Assembly: GCA_036321795.1 (NCBI GenBank) | Contig: JAWQCY010000003.1 | Span: 62,001 to 126,000 of the forward strand | From: CAKVON01 sp902475665 | GTDB taxonomy: Bacteria; Actinomycetota; Coriobacteriia; Coriobacteriales; Atopobiaceae | DNA: 64,000 bases | Reading direction: 5' to 3' | In this document: positions 1 through 8,969 of the stretch, piece after piece | Position numbering within the stretch: the first letter of the stretch is position 1 | Layout: every line of letters starts with the position of its first letter | Translations under genes and position numbers: made by a program | Notes under the pieces: generated by a model | The model's database searches: none | What the model was told of the DNA's origin: nothing | The model's input: only the letters and a program-made list of their open reading frames with translations

Positions 1-1
1 T

Positions 2-292
2 GGCGCCGACCTTCCCGTGATGGCCGCCAACCAGATCGCGATGGCCTCCAGGCTGCGTCGCGTTTGCGTTCCCCGCGAACGGGCGGCGTCCGCATCCTCG
101 ATGGCCTGCGTCGCGGGATGCGTCCTCGCATGCGCCTTCGGTTCTCGTGCCGTGGCAAGACGTGCCACGAGGTCGTGTGGCCCGCTTTCTCCCGCTGTTC
201 GCGCCGTGGTGGCCTATGCGGGCACCGTGGCCTGCGGAGTTGCGGTTGGTTTCGTCTCTGAGTTCGGAAAGAGAGTAGGGGGTACCAGGTGA
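2..292 (+). CDS. C-terminal end of a DUF697-like membrane protein (partial)
   Basis: An open frame enters from the left edge in phase 2 and stops with TGA at 290-292, overlapping the GTG start of the next gene by four bases, which is the coupling style of this genome. The first residues (about GADLPVMAANQIAMASRLRR) and the following hydrophobic stretch resemble the C-terminal helical bundle of DUF697/YcjF-type proteins, where an NQxxM segment precedes small hydrophobic helices and a YAGT-like motif; here I see AYAGTVACGVAVG. The function of these proteins is not established; many are fused to GTPases. Only the tail is present, so the assignment is tentative. Confidence 0.5.
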   Translation, partial: GADLPVMAANQIAMASRLRRVCVPRERAASASSMACVAGCVLACAFGSRAVARRATRSCGPLSPAVRAVVAYAGTVACGVAVGFVSEFGKRVGGTR

Positions 293-2163
293 GGCTTGAG
301 CGTCGCGATAGGTTCGAGGAGATCGCGCCCCTTCTCGATCGTGTCGAGAAGCCCACGCGTTATCTCGATCATGAGTGGGGGTCCTGCCGCGAGTTGGCCG
401 GTCCGTTCCACGTGTGTCTCGTCTATCCCGATACCTATGAGGTCGGGTTGCCCAACATGGGCCTTGCCATCTTGAGGAACTCGCTCAACCGCATCGACGG
501 CATTTCCTGCGAGCGTGGCTACCTGCCGTGGCATGACATGGCGGACCTCATGCGCGAGCACGACATCCCGATGCTTGCCCTCGAGAGCGCGGCCCCGCTG
601 GCGTCCTTCGACGTCGTGGGCTTTACGATCGCCCACGAGATGGCCTGTACGAACATAATCGAGACGCTTGACCTCGCCCGCATCCCCGTGCGTGCGTGCG
701 ACCGCTCCGAAGACGATGCCATTATCATGGGTGGCGGCCCCTCGGTGTGGAACTGCGAGCCCGTCGCCCCGATGTTCGATGCCGTCTGCCTGGGCGACGG
801 AGAGGAGCTTCTCTGCGAGGCCTGCCTCGTCATTCGCGACGCGCGTGCCGAGGGTGTCTCTCGAGACGAGATCTTGCGTCGCCTCGCCAAGGTCGAGGGG
901 CTCTATGTGCCGTCGCTTTACGACGTGCGTGTGGACGAGACCTCGACCGAGTGGGGCTATGCGGTTCCCCGCGACGCGTCCGTTCCCGAGCGCGTCCTCA
1001 AGCGCGTCATAGCCGACCTGGGCGCGACCGAACCACTCAACACCGATATCGTCCCGTACATGAAGACGGTCTTCGACCGCCTCTCCATCGAGGTCCTTCG
1101 CGGCTGTGCCCGTGGCTGCAGGTTCTGCCAGGCCGGCATGACCTATCGACCGGTGCGCGAGCGTAGCGCCGACCAGGTCGTCGAGGCGTGCGAGCGCGGC
1201 CTTGCCTCAACCGGCTACGACGAGGTGTCGCTCACCTCGCTGTCGACCACCGACCACTCCTGCTGTGCGGAGATGATTCACCGTGTCAACGAGGGTGTCC
1301 GCAATCGCGGCGTGCGCATGTCGATTCCCTCTCAGCGACTCGACTCGTTTGGAGTCGACATGGCGCTTGAGGTCGCGGGTGGCAAGAAGGGCGGCCTCAC
1401 CTTCGCCCCGGAGGCGGGCTCTCAGCGCCTTCGTGACGTCATCAACAAGAACGTCACCGAGCTTGACCTCGAGAGGGCCGCGACCAACGCCTTCGAGAAT
1501 GGCTGGCGACGCATGAAGCTCTACTTCATGATGGGGCTGCCGACCGAGACCGATGACGACATCGTCGCCATTCCGCGTCTGGCGGGCCACGTGCTCGACA
1601 TCGCGCGCGGCATCGTTCCCAAGGGCCAGCGCGGGGGAGTGTCGGTCTCCATCTCGGTCGCCGTCTTCGTCCCGAAGGCCTACACGCCATTCCAGTGGGC
1701 GGGCCAGCTCCCGCTTTCCGAGGTCCGCGAGCGTCAGCGCCTGCTGCTCGCCTCCGCCCCGGACCGTGCCGTCCGAATCTCGTATCACGATGCCGAGACC
1801 TCTCAGGTCGAGGCGGTCCTGTCTCGCTCCGGCCGTGCCGCGTTCGAGCTCATCTACTCTGCCTGGCGCCACGGCAGCCGCTTCGACGCCTGGCAGGACG
1901 AGTTCGACTACTCCAAGTGGCAGGCTGCCGCCGAGGAGGTTGGGATGGACCTCGAGGCGATCGCCTCCACGCCCTACGAGATCGGCGTGCGCCTTCCCTG
2001 GGAGCACACCTCGCCCGGCGTCAGCATGGGATACCTCGAGAGGGAGTGGCGTCGTGCCACGCTTGGCCAGACGACCGCCGACTGCACCCGCACCTCATGC
2101 ACGGGCTGCGGTGTCTGCCCCACGCTCGGTGTCTCCAACGTCTTGGTGGGTGATCGCTCATGA
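289..2163 (+). CDS. TIGR03960-family B12-binding-domain radical SAM protein
   Basis: A protein of 624 residues. An N-terminal cobalamin-binding-like Rossmann region (about residues 40-200, with the glycine-rich IIMGGGPSVWN) precedes a radical SAM core whose [4Fe-4S] ligands are C273, C277 and C280 in GCARGCRFCQAG. A C-terminal cysteine cluster (CTRTSCTGCGVC) could bind a second metal centre. The family is widespread in Clostridia and related groups, nearly always upstream of a DUF2344 protein, with the pair preceding rplU. A role in tRNA or ribosome-linked modification is often guessed, but the reaction is unknown to me. It starts at GTG 289, overlapping the previous stop, and overlaps the DUF2344 gene by four bases. 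Confidence 0.93.
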   Translation: MRLERRDRFEEIAPLLDRVEKPTRYLDHEWGSCRELAGPFHVCLVYPDTYEVGLPNMGLAILRNSLNRIDGISCERGYLPWHDMADLMREHDIPMLALESAAPLASFDVVGFTIAHEMACTNIIETLDLARIPVRACDRSEDDAIIMGGGPSVWNCEPVAPMFDAVCLGDGEELLCEACLVIRDARAEGVSRDEILRRLAKVEGLYVPSLYDVRVDETSTEWGYAVPRDASVPERVLKRVIADLGATEPLNTDIVPYMKTVFDRLSIEVLRGCARGCRFCQAGMTYRPVRERSADQVVEACERGLASTGYDEVSLTSLSTTDHSCCAEMIHRVNEGVRNRGVRMSIPSQRLDSFGVDMALEVAGGKKGGLTFAPEAGSQRLRDVINKNVTELDLERAATNAFENGWRRMKLYFMMGLPTETDDDIVAIPRLAGHVLDIARGIVPKGQRGGVSVSISVAVFVPKAYTPFQWAGQLPLSEVRERQRLLLASAPDRAVRISYHDAETSQVEAVLSRSGRAAFELIYSAWRHGSRFDAWQDEFDYSKWQAAAEEVGMDLEAIASTPYEIGVRLPWEHTSPGVSMGYLEREWRRATLGQTTADCTRTSCTGCGVCPTLGVSNVLVGDRS

Positions 2164-2846
2164 ACGAGGGACTGTCCCGGCTCAGGGTCCACTACGTCAA
2201 GCACGACCGCCTTCGCTACCTCGGTCACCTCGAGGTGCTCGGCACCATCGACCGCTGCGTCCGCCGAAGCGGCCTTCCGTTCGACGTGACCAACGGCTTC
2301 TCGCCCCGAATGCGCATGCAGTTCTCATCCGCGCTTCCCGTGGCGGCCGCGTCCGATTGCGAGTGGTACGACCTGTTTCTTCGCGAGAAGGTCGATGAGG
2401 CCGCGGCCTTCTCGGCTCTTCTCGGCTCCACGCCTGCCGACCTTGCGCCCGTCCGCGCGGGATACGTGAGCACCAAGCTGCCTGCCATCGAGTCCTGGCT
2501 CACGCGCATGCGCTGGACCGTCGAGGTCCGCGGGATCGAGCCCGACCCGCTTGACGCCGCCATCGGAGCCGTGCGCGACGAGGGGTCCATCACCTACCTC
2601 CGCGGCACCAAGGAGAAGACCGTCGACCTTGGGCCGACGCTCGTGGGGTGGACCTGCGAGTGTCGCGAGGATGGCACGTTTGTTACGCTTGACACGCGCA
2701 CGACCCCCACGGGTTCGCTCAGGCCCAGCCTGCTCGTCACGACCGCACTCGACCGAATGGGGGCCTCTCCGGACACCGTGCTGTCGGTCTGCCGTCGCGG
2801 TCAGTGGGGAGAGGAAGATGGGCGTCTTGTGGAACCGCTTGGATAG
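2160..2846 (+). CDS. TIGR03936 / DUF2344 protein, partner of the radical SAM gene
   Basis: A 228-residue protein starting at ATG 2160, overlapping the stop of the radical SAM gene (ATGA). The N-terminal signature LRVHYVKHDRLRYLGHLE and the GFSPRMRM motif near residue 50 are typical of DUF2344, which occurs alone downstream of a TIGR03960 protein or fused to its C-terminus. The biochemical role is unknown; the translational coupling implies that the two proteins work together. In many relatives an RNase E/G gene lies between this gene and rplU. Here there is only a short intergenic region containing a weak terminator-like structure and the rplU promoter. Confidence 0.9.
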   Translation: MNEGLSRLRVHYVKHDRLRYLGHLEVLGTIDRCVRRSGLPFDVTNGFSPRMRMQFSSALPVAAASDCEWYDLFLREKVDEAAAFSALLGSTPADLAPVRAGYVSTKLPAIESWLTRMRWTVEVRGIEPDPLDAAIGAVRDEGSITYLRGTKEKTVDLGPTLVGWTCECREDGTFVTLDTRTTPTGSLRPSLLVTTALDRMGASPDTVLSVCRRGQWGEEDGRLVEPLG

Positions 2847-2860
2847 GGCGGACCAGGCAA

Positions 2861-2916
2861 AAGACGCGGCTATCCTATCCATCGGCGGCATCTCCAGCGT
2901 CCGTCCGCGTTTTTTG
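2861..2916 (+). terminator. Weak terminator-like hairpin after the DUF2344 gene
   Basis: CGCGG at 2865-2869 can pair with CCGCG at 2905-2909, extended by A/T pairs and followed by a run of T (2911-2915). The loop is long (about 35 nt) and the helix short, so this is a weak call. Confidence 0.35.
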
Positions 2917-2948
2917 TGACGAATCGCGCAGGTGACGGGTAAAACTCG

Positions 2949-2977
2949 TTGACCGAGCTGGTGGTAGCTGGTAAAGT
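2949..2977 (+). promoter_or_regulatory. Promoter of rplU-rpmA
   Basis: TTGACC (2949-2954) and TAAAGT (2972-2977) are separated by 17 bp, and the -10 is preceded by TGG, giving an extended -10. Transcription from here would produce a leader of about 35 nt before the rplU ATG. Confidence 0.7.
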
Positions 2978-3019
2978 ATCCAGCTGTTGCACTCACCCCA
3001 GCAATGAAGGGTTTCTAAC

Positions 3020-3376
3020 ATGTACGCAATCGTTTCGACTGGCGGCAAGCAGTACAAGGTTGCCAAGGGCGACGTCATCGACGTCGAGAAGCTCGACGCG
3101 CAGCCTGGCGAGAAGGTCAAGCTTGACGTTCTCATGCTCTCCGACGGCAAGAAGATCGTCGCTGACGCCTCCGCACTTGCCAAGAAGAAGGTCACCTGCA
3201 CGGTGGTCGAGCAGTTCAAGGGCGAGAAGCAGCTCGTCTTCAAGTTCAAGAAGCGCAAGCGCTACCACCGCTGCAACGGTCACAGGCAGAACCTCACCAA
3301 GCTCGAGGTCTCTTCTCTCCCGCGCATGACCGCCGCCAAGAAGGCCGACGAGGCCTCTGACGAGCAGTCCGAGTAA
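3020..3376 (+). CDS. rplU: 50S ribosomal protein L21
   Basis: A 118-residue protein whose N-terminus MYAIVSTGGKQYKV is diagnostic for L21, a 23S rRNA-binding protein of the large subunit. The conserved FKKRKRYHR...GHRQ region lies near residues 75-95. The usual length is about 103 residues; here a roughly 20-residue acidic/lysine tail follows the conserved part. It starts at ATG 3020 behind GAAGGG. The adjacent downstream gene is rpmA, as in most bacteria, but no prp/ysxB-like protease gene lies between them. Confidence 0.97.
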   Translation: MYAIVSTGGKQYKVAKGDVIDVEKLDAQPGEKVKLDVLMLSDGKKIVADASALAKKKVTCTVVEQFKGEKQLVFKFKKRKRYHRCNGHRQNLTKLEVSSLPRMTAAKKADEASDEQSE

Positions 3377-3421
3377 CCAGAAGCACCGACTCGCATTTCG
3401 AGCAGATAGGCAGGTACCACA

Positions 3422-3676
3422 ATGGCACACAAGAAAGGTCTCGGCTCCTCCCGCAACGGCCGCGACTCCCACGCCCAGCGACTGGGCACCAAGATCTTCG
3501 GTGGCCAGGCCATCAAGACCGGTCAGATTATCGTTCGTCAGCGTGGCACGCACATCACGCCGGGCGTCAACGTTGGTCGCGGCAAGGACGACACCCTGTT
3601 CGCCCTGTGCAACGGCACTGTAGAGTTCAAGAAGGGCGCCAAGCACACCGTTTCCGTCATCCCGACGGAGGCTTAG
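3422..3676 (+). CDS. rpmA: 50S ribosomal protein L27
   Basis: An 84-residue protein with the standard L27 N-terminus MAHKKGLGSSRNGRDS, which reaches the peptidyl-transferase centre, and the conserved RQRGTHITPGVNVGRGKDDTL core. The glycine-rich N-terminus begins directly at the initiator Met, with no clostridial/staphylococcal-type prepeptide. This agrees with the absence of a Prp protease gene beside it. It is co-transcribed with rplU (45-bp gap) and followed by a strong terminator. Confidence 0.97.
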   Translation: MAHKKGLGSSRNGRDSHAQRLGTKIFGGQAIKTGQIIVRQRGTHITPGVNVGRGKDDTLFALCNGTVEFKKGAKHTVSVIPTEA

Positions 3677-3697
3677 GCCCTCAACGGAACCGTTTTG

Positions 3698-3733
3698 CGA
3701 GGCCCCCGGCATTTGCTCGGGGGCCTCGTTGTC
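3698..3733 (+). terminator. Rho-independent terminator of rplU-rpmA
   Basis: A perfect 11-bp stem, CGAGGCCCCCG (3698-3708) with CGGGGGCCTCG (3718-3728), and a 9-nt loop, followed by TTGTCT. The U-tract is short but the helix is very stable. Confidence 0.8.
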
Positions 3734-3783
3734 TATCCAGGCGCGATGCGCCCGACCCTTAGGGGTCCTTCTCAGGAGGCACG

Positions 3784-5229
3784 ATGTTCACAGACCTTTC
3801 CAGGATCAACGTCTGCGGTGGCGACGGCGGTGCCGGCTGCATGTCGTTCCGTCGAGAGGCATATGTCCCCAAGGGCGGACCTGACGGGGGTGACGGCGGC
3901 AATGGCGGAGACGTCATCGTTCGTGTCGACCCGCAGCTCTCGTCGCTTATCGACTACCGCTTCAAGCACCACTTCCGCGCTGAGCGCGGAACGCACGGGC
4001 AGGGTGCCCGCAAGCATGGTCGCGACGGCGAGGACCTCGTCCTGCGCGTCCCGCTTGGCACCATCGTTCGCGAGCTTGACCCCGAGACGATGACCCCCGC
4101 CTTCGAGGTCGCCGACCTCACACAGCCCGGCGAGCAGGTCGTCGTGGCCCCGGGTGGCCTGGGCGGTCGCGGAAACATCCACTTCGTGACCTCCACCCGT
4201 CGCGCGCCGGCGTTTGCCGAGAAGGGCGAGCCTGCCCGAGAGCACTGGATCGAGCTCGAGATGAAGCTCATGGCCGACGTTGCCCTTGTGGGCATGCCCT
4301 CGGTCGGAAAGAGCTCTCTCATCTCCAGGATCAGCGCCGCCAAGCCAAAGGTCGCCGACTACCCCTTCACCACGCTCGTCCCCAACCTGGGCGTCGTCCG
4401 TGCGGGTGAGGACTCCTCGTTCGTGGTCGCCGACGTCCCTGGCCTCATCGAGGGCGCGAGCGAGGGCAAGGGGCTCGGCCACGAGTTCCTCCGTCACATC
4501 GAGCGAACTGCCCTTCTCGTACACATCGTCGACGCCACAGGAGGCTTCGAGGGTCGCGATCCGGTCGAGGACTATCGCGTCATCAACGACGAGCTCGCGG
4601 CCTATGCGAGCGAGCTCGACGCCCGCCCTCAGATCGTCGTTGTAAACAAGTGCGATATGCCCGGCAGCGATGATGCAGTCGAGCGCGTCCGCGCCTGTGC
4701 GGAGGCCGACGGAAGGCCTTTCTTCGCCATCTCGACCATCACCGGCCAGGGTCTCGACGAGCTCGTCGGCACCTGCGCCGACATGGTCCGGGAGCTCCGC
4801 GCGCAGATTTCGGTCGAGGCCGAGGGCGAGCGCAAGGACAAGATTTGGGAGAGCAGGCGCCAGCGTCGTGACCGCGCCCTCTCGATCAAGTCGCTTGGCG
4901 GCGGCGTCTTCCGCGTCAGCGGCCCCGCGATCGAGCGCATGGTCGTCCAGACCGACTGGGACAACGATGAGGCGATCACCTACCTCCAGCATCGCTTCGA
5001 CCGCATGGGCCTCGACGACGCCCTCGCCAAGGCGGGCTGCAAGAACGGTGACGAGGTCAGAATCCTCGGCTACTCGTTCGACTACGACGGCTTCGACGAC
5101 GAGGACGAGTTTGCGGAGCTGAGCGACTCCGACGACCAGATTCTCTCCGAGTTCGAGGATGCCGACCCGTCTGACGACGTGTTCGACATCGAGCCTGAGG
5201 GCGACGCTCCCGACGGGGAGTCCGAGTAG
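3784..5229 (+). CDS. obgE: GTPase ObgE/CgtA, ribosome assembly
   Basis: A 481-residue protein. The glycine-rich Obg fold (residues 1-160, many GGDGG repeats) is followed by a GTPase domain with G1 GMPSVGKSS at about 170, G3 DVPGL at 217 and G4 NKCD at 288-291. A C-terminal OCT domain spans roughly 350-430, and a strongly acidic Asp/Glu-rich tail of about 45 residues closes the protein. Obg proteins act in late 50S assembly and stress signalling. The ATG at 3784 has an AGGAGG site. The stop codon shares one base with the proB start, so obgE, proB and proA probably form one operon. Confidence 0.97.
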   Translation: MFTDLSRINVCGGDGGAGCMSFRREAYVPKGGPDGGDGGNGGDVIVRVDPQLSSLIDYRFKHHFRAERGTHGQGARKHGRDGEDLVLRVPLGTIVRELDPETMTPAFEVADLTQPGEQVVVAPGGLGGRGNIHFVTSTRRAPAFAEKGEPAREHWIELEMKLMADVALVGMPSVGKSSLISRISAAKPKVADYPFTTLVPNLGVVRAGEDSSFVVADVPGLIEGASEGKGLGHEFLRHIERTALLVHIVDATGGFEGRDPVEDYRVINDELAAYASELDARPQIVVVNKCDMPGSDDAVERVRACAEADGRPFFAISTITGQGLDELVGTCADMVRELRAQISVEAEGERKDKIWESRRQRRDRALSIKSLGGGVFRVSGPAIERMVVQTDWDNDEAITYLQHRFDRMGLDDALAKAGCKNGDEVRILGYSFDYDGFDDEDEFAELSDSDDQILSEFEDADPSDDVFDIEPEGDAPDGESE

Positions 5230-6353
5230 TGGCGGGGGAGGGTGCCGCGCGCACCATCGTCGTCAAGGTCGGCTCGTCCACGGTCGTCGGTTCCGACGGT
5301 CGTCCCGACCGCGCGTTCATCGAGTCCTTGTGCGACCAGGCTGCCGAGCTTGTCTCCCGTGGCATGCGCGTCGTCATCGTCAGCTCCGGCGCCGCCGCCG
5401 CGGGCATGGGCCGACTCGGGTTCTCCAAGCGACCGACCGATCTGGCAACGCTGCAGGCATGCTGTTCTGCCGGACAGGCGTCGCTCACCGAAACCTATGC
5501 GGAGCTCTTGGGCGAGCATGGCATCCCGTGTGGCCAGGTCCTTCTCACCAGGGGTGACGTAGTCGAGCGCGAAAGCTACCTCAATGCCCGGGGCACGCTT
5601 TCCACGTTGTTGGACCTCGGTGCCGTTCCCGTCGTCAACGAGAACGACGCGCTGTCCTCCTCGGAGCTTTCCTTTGGCGACAACGACACCCTCGGCGCCA
5701 TCGTCGCCACGCTGGTTGACGCTGACCTCTACGTGATCATGTCCGACATCGACGGTCTGTACACCGCGAACCCGGCCGACGATCCCACGGCACGTCTCAT
5801 CCCCAGGGTCGACCACATCGATGCCCAGATCATGTCCATGGCTGGCGGCGCTGGCTCTGCGGTCGGTACCGGCGGTATGGTCACCAAGCTGCGTGCCGCG
5901 CGCGCGATGCTCGCCGCCGGCATTCCGATGGCGATTGTTCGTGGCAGGCGGGGGCATGTTCTTGCGGACGTCGCCACGGGCGAGCCCGTCGGCACGATCT
6001 TCTCCCGTCCCGAGGACGACCCGAGCCACGAGAGCCCGCGCAAGCTGTGGATCGGGCTGGCGGGTGTCCCCCGCGGCACGGTCACGGTCGACCAGGGCGC
6101 CCGTCGCGCGTTGGTCGACGAGGGCGGCTCCCTGCTGCCCGTCGGGATTATCGCTACCACGGGGGCCTACGCCGCCGGTGACGTCGTGAGCGTTGCAGAC
6201 GAGTCCGGTCAGCTTTTGGGGCGTGGTATTGCGCGCTACTCGTCCGACCAGCTTCGAAAGGCCCATGGCGTGAGACTCGACGTGATCGCTCGCTTCATAC
6301 CCGAGCTTGCCGGACAGCCCTTCATCCACCGAGACGAGCTGCTACTCTTCTAA
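5229..6353 (+). CDS. proB: Glutamate 5-kinase
   Basis: A 374-residue, full-length two-domain enzyme: an amino-acid-kinase domain (KVGSSTVV near residue 14, SSGAAAAGMG near 55, NENDA near 140) and a C-terminal PUA domain (about 275-360). It phosphorylates glutamate in the first step of proline synthesis. The GTG start at 5229 overlaps the obgE stop by one base. The next gene, proA, supplies the second step. A GAGAAG-type intergenic element (CGAGAAGTGC, 6354-6363) follows directly after the stop codon. Confidence 0.96.
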   Translation: MAGEGAARTIVVKVGSSTVVGSDGRPDRAFIESLCDQAAELVSRGMRVVIVSSGAAAAGMGRLGFSKRPTDLATLQACCSAGQASLTETYAELLGEHGIPCGQVLLTRGDVVERESYLNARGTLSTLLDLGAVPVVNENDALSSSELSFGDNDTLGAIVATLVDADLYVIMSDIDGLYTANPADDPTARLIPRVDHIDAQIMSMAGGAGSAVGTGGMVTKLRAARAMLAAGIPMAIVRGRRGHVLADVATGEPVGTIFSRPEDDPSHESPRKLWIGLAGVPRGTVTVDQGARRALVDEGGSLLPVGIIATTGAYAAGDVVSVADESGQLLGRGIARYSSDQLRKAHGVRLDVIARFIPELAGQPFIHRDELLLF

Positions 6354-6397
6354 CGAGAAGTGCCGCGTGGCTGCGCGGACGACATTTGGGAGGAACA

Positions 6398-7654
6398 ATG
6401 TCCGAGGCAATCGAGAAGGCAACGCTCGCTCATGCGGCGGCCCCGTGCATCGGGGTTGCCCCCGATGCGGTGCGCCGGGAGGCGGTCGTCGCCGCGGCCT
6501 GTGCGATGCGCGAGCACATGGGTGATGTCCTTTCCGCAAACGAGGCAGATGTCACCGCCGCCAGGCAAGCCGGCATGGCCGCCCCTCTGGTGGACAGGCT
6601 CCAGCTGACCTCGGAGCGCATCGAGGCCATTGCCTCCTCCATGGAGGAGGTTGCCAGACAGGACGACCCCCTCGGCAGCGTTCGTAGCGGCAGGACCCTT
6701 GCCTCCGGCGTCAGGTTGGAGTGTGTGAGCGTGCCCCTAGGCGTCGTCGCCATGATCTACGAGGCTCGCCCCAACGTCACCGCCGACGCGTTCGCGCTAT
6801 GCGCCCGTTCGGGTAACGCGTGCGTCCTCAAGGGCGGCAGCGCGGCGCGCATGTCGTGCCGCGCGATCGTCGAGTGCTGTCGTGAGGGCCTTGTTGCCGC
6901 CGGGCTTCCCGCGGATGCCTGCTGCCTGGTCGACTCGACCGATCGTGCCGAGACCCGCGAGCTCATGCATGCCGACGGCCTTGTCGACGTCCTCATCCCG
7001 CGTGGCGGCGCGAGCCTCATCCAGACCTGCGTCCGCGAGTCGACGGTTCCCGTCATCGAGACGGGTGTGGGCAACTGCCACATCTACCTTGAGTCCTCCG
7101 CCGACGCGCAGATGGCCGTCGACATCGTCGTCAACGCCAAGACCAGCAGGCCTGGCGTCTGCAATGCCGCGGAGTCGCTACTCGTGGATGATGCCGCCGC
7201 CGACGAGCTTCTGCCCGCCGTCCTTCTCGCCCTGGGCGAGCGCGGTGTCGAGCTGGTGGGCGACGAGCGCTGCCGGGCGGTCGCCACGGCCAATGGCGTC
7301 AGGATGGGTGCCGCCACCGAACAGGACTGGGGTCGCGAGTACCTTGACCTCAAGATGAGCGTGCATGCCGTCTCGGGCATCGACGAGGCGATCGCGCACA
7401 TCAACCGCTATGGCACCGGACACTCCGAGGCTATCGTCACCAGCAACTATTCCGCGTCCGAGCGTTTCCTCGCCGGTGTCGATGCCGCCGCGGTCTACGT
7501 CAACGCGTCGACCAGGTTCACCGACGGCGGCGTCTTCGGCCTGGGATGCGAGATCGGAATCTCGACCCAGAAGATTCACGCCCGTGGTCCCATGGGCGTG
7601 GAGGCGCTCACCACGACCAAGTACCTCTTGAGGGGGGACGGGCAGATCCGATGA
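6398..7654 (+). CDS. proA: Gamma-glutamyl phosphate reductase
   Basis: This NADPH-dependent reductase makes glutamate-5-semialdehyde from the ProB product. The aldehyde-dehydrogenase-type catalytic Cys lies at about residue 255 in RPGVCNAAE, and VIETGVGNCHIY precedes it. I start it at ATG 6398 because GGGAGGA sits five bases upstream. A TTG 12 bases earlier, in frame, overlaps that ribosome-binding site and is unlikely. The resulting 418 residues match the family. The last four bases overlap the nadD start. Confidence 0.96.
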   Translation: MSEAIEKATLAHAAAPCIGVAPDAVRREAVVAAACAMREHMGDVLSANEADVTAARQAGMAAPLVDRLQLTSERIEAIASSMEEVARQDDPLGSVRSGRTLASGVRLECVSVPLGVVAMIYEARPNVTADAFALCARSGNACVLKGGSAARMSCRAIVECCREGLVAAGLPADACCLVDSTDRAETRELMHADGLVDVLIPRGGASLIQTCVRESTVPVIETGVGNCHIYLESSADAQMAVDIVVNAKTSRPGVCNAAESLLVDDAAADELLPAVLLALGERGVELVGDERCRAVATANGVRMGAATEQDWGREYLDLKMSVHAVSGIDEAIAHINRYGTGHSEAIVTSNYSASERFLAGVDAAAVYVNASTRFTDGGVFGLGCEIGISTQKIHARGPMGVEALTTTKYLLRGDGQIR

Positions 7655-8337
7655 GCCCTGTCGAGAAGTTCAGCGTCTTCGGGGACCTTCCCAGGCTTGG
7701 TGACGACGCTTCCCGCACGTATCGCCTGGGCATTATGGGCGGTACCTTCGACCCCATCCACAACGGTCACCTCGTTGCGGCCCAGCAGGCGCTTGGCGAC
7801 CTCGGCCTGGACACGGTCGTCTTCATGCCCGCGGGCTCGCCCGCGTTCAAGCAGGATCGTCGCGTGAGCTCGGCCGAGGAGCGCTACGCCATGACGCTGC
7901 TCGCCACCGCGGACAACCCCTCGTTTGCCGTGAGCCGCTACGAGATCGACCGCGAGGGCATCACCTACACGGCCGACACGCTTGCCGGCCTGCGCGAGCT
8001 GTACCCCGATAACGTCGAGCTTTACTTCATCACGGGCGCCGATGCGATTCTGGACATCCTCAAGTGGCGAGATGCCAGGCGCATCGCCCGTCTCGCCCAC
8101 CTCGTGGCCGCGACACGTCCTGGCTACGACCTTGACGCAGTCACCGACGTGATCTTCGAGTCGGGAATCGACTTTGACGTGACCTACCTCGAGGTTCCCG
8201 CCCTTGCGATTTCGTCGAGCCATCTGCGTGAGCGTTGTGCCGCAGGGCAGTCACTGAGCTATCTCACGCCTAACGCCGTCGTCGGCTACATTGCCAAGCG
8301 CGGCCTTTATACCTGTGATGGGGGAGAAGACGAATGA
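7651..8337 (+). CDS. nadD: Nicotinate-nucleotide adenylyltransferase
   Basis: A 228-residue enzyme transferring AMP to nicotinate mononucleotide in NAD synthesis. The nucleotidyltransferase motif GGTFDPIHNGH occupies about residues 30-40 and the second motif, ISSSHLRER, lies near the C-terminus. About 25 residues precede the catalytic core, slightly more than usual. ATG 7651 overlaps the proA stop. nadD-yqeK-rsfS is a classic arrangement in Firmicutes, here attached to the obg-pro genes. Confidence 0.95.
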   Translation: MSPVEKFSVFGDLPRLGDDASRTYRLGIMGGTFDPIHNGHLVAAQQALGDLGLDTVVFMPAGSPAFKQDRRVSSAEERYAMTLLATADNPSFAVSRYEIDREGITYTADTLAGLRELYPDNVELYFITGADAILDILKWRDARRIARLAHLVAATRPGYDLDAVTDVIFESGIDFDVTYLEVPALAISSSHLRERCAAGQSLSYLTPNAVVGYIAKRGLYTCDGGEDE

Positions 8338-8969
8338 TAGGCTTCGTAACCGTCGATTACGACACCCAAAAGCGCGAGTTCCTCTCGCGCATCGAGGATG
8401 CCCTCTCCAAGCAACTCATGCGCAAGCCCAGGCGACTGTCGCACTCGTACTCGGTTGCCCGCACGGCAGAGGCGCTTGCGGTGGCGTATGGCGTCGACCC
8501 GTTCAAGGCTAGGGTTGCGGGCACCTTGCATGACTGGTCGAAGTCCATGTCACACGACGCGCTTCTCGCCAGGTCCCGTGAGCTTGGGATCGACTTCGGG
8601 GTCGACCTCGAGCTTGTTGCGCCGCTTCTGCATGGCATTGTCGCCGCGAAGGAGCTCCCGTCGGTCTTTCCCGACTTGGGCGAAGACGTGCTCCGGGCCA
8701 TTCGCGTCCATACCCTGGGCTCGGCAACGCCGACTCCGCTCGACCAGGTGGTCTTCGTCGCGGATGGTATCGAGCCCGAGCGTCCCTGCTCTCCCGGAAT
8801 CGAGCGGTGTCGTCGCATGGCTGGGACGGCATCCCTCGACGACCTTTACTGGGAGTCCTTCCGGGGTGGCGTCGCCTACGTCATCGCGACCGAGCGTTAC
8901 CTGTATCCTGGTACGATTGACATTTACAACTCACTCGCATTGGAGCGAGCGAACAAGAAGGAGAGCTAA
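8334..8969 (+). CDS. yqeK: YqeK-type HD-domain phosphohydrolase
   Basis: A 211-residue HD-superfamily protein. The metal-binding His is near residue 37 (RLSHSYSVA), and the HD dyad is H66-D67 in LHDWSK. YqeK family members characterised in Firmicutes are symmetrical diadenosine tetraphosphate (Ap4A) hydrolases; this role is inferred here from family and position. ATGA overlap with nadD and a one-base stop/start overlap with rsfS indicate translational coupling. Confidence 0.92.
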   Translation: MIGFVTVDYDTQKREFLSRIEDALSKQLMRKPRRLSHSYSVARTAEALAVAYGVDPFKARVAGTLHDWSKSMSHDALLARSRELGIDFGVDLELVAPLLHGIVAAKELPSVFPDLGEDVLRAIRVHTLGSATPTPLDQVVFVADGIEPERPCSPGIERCRRMAGTASLDDLYWESFRGGVAYVIATERYLYPGTIDIYNSLALERANKKES

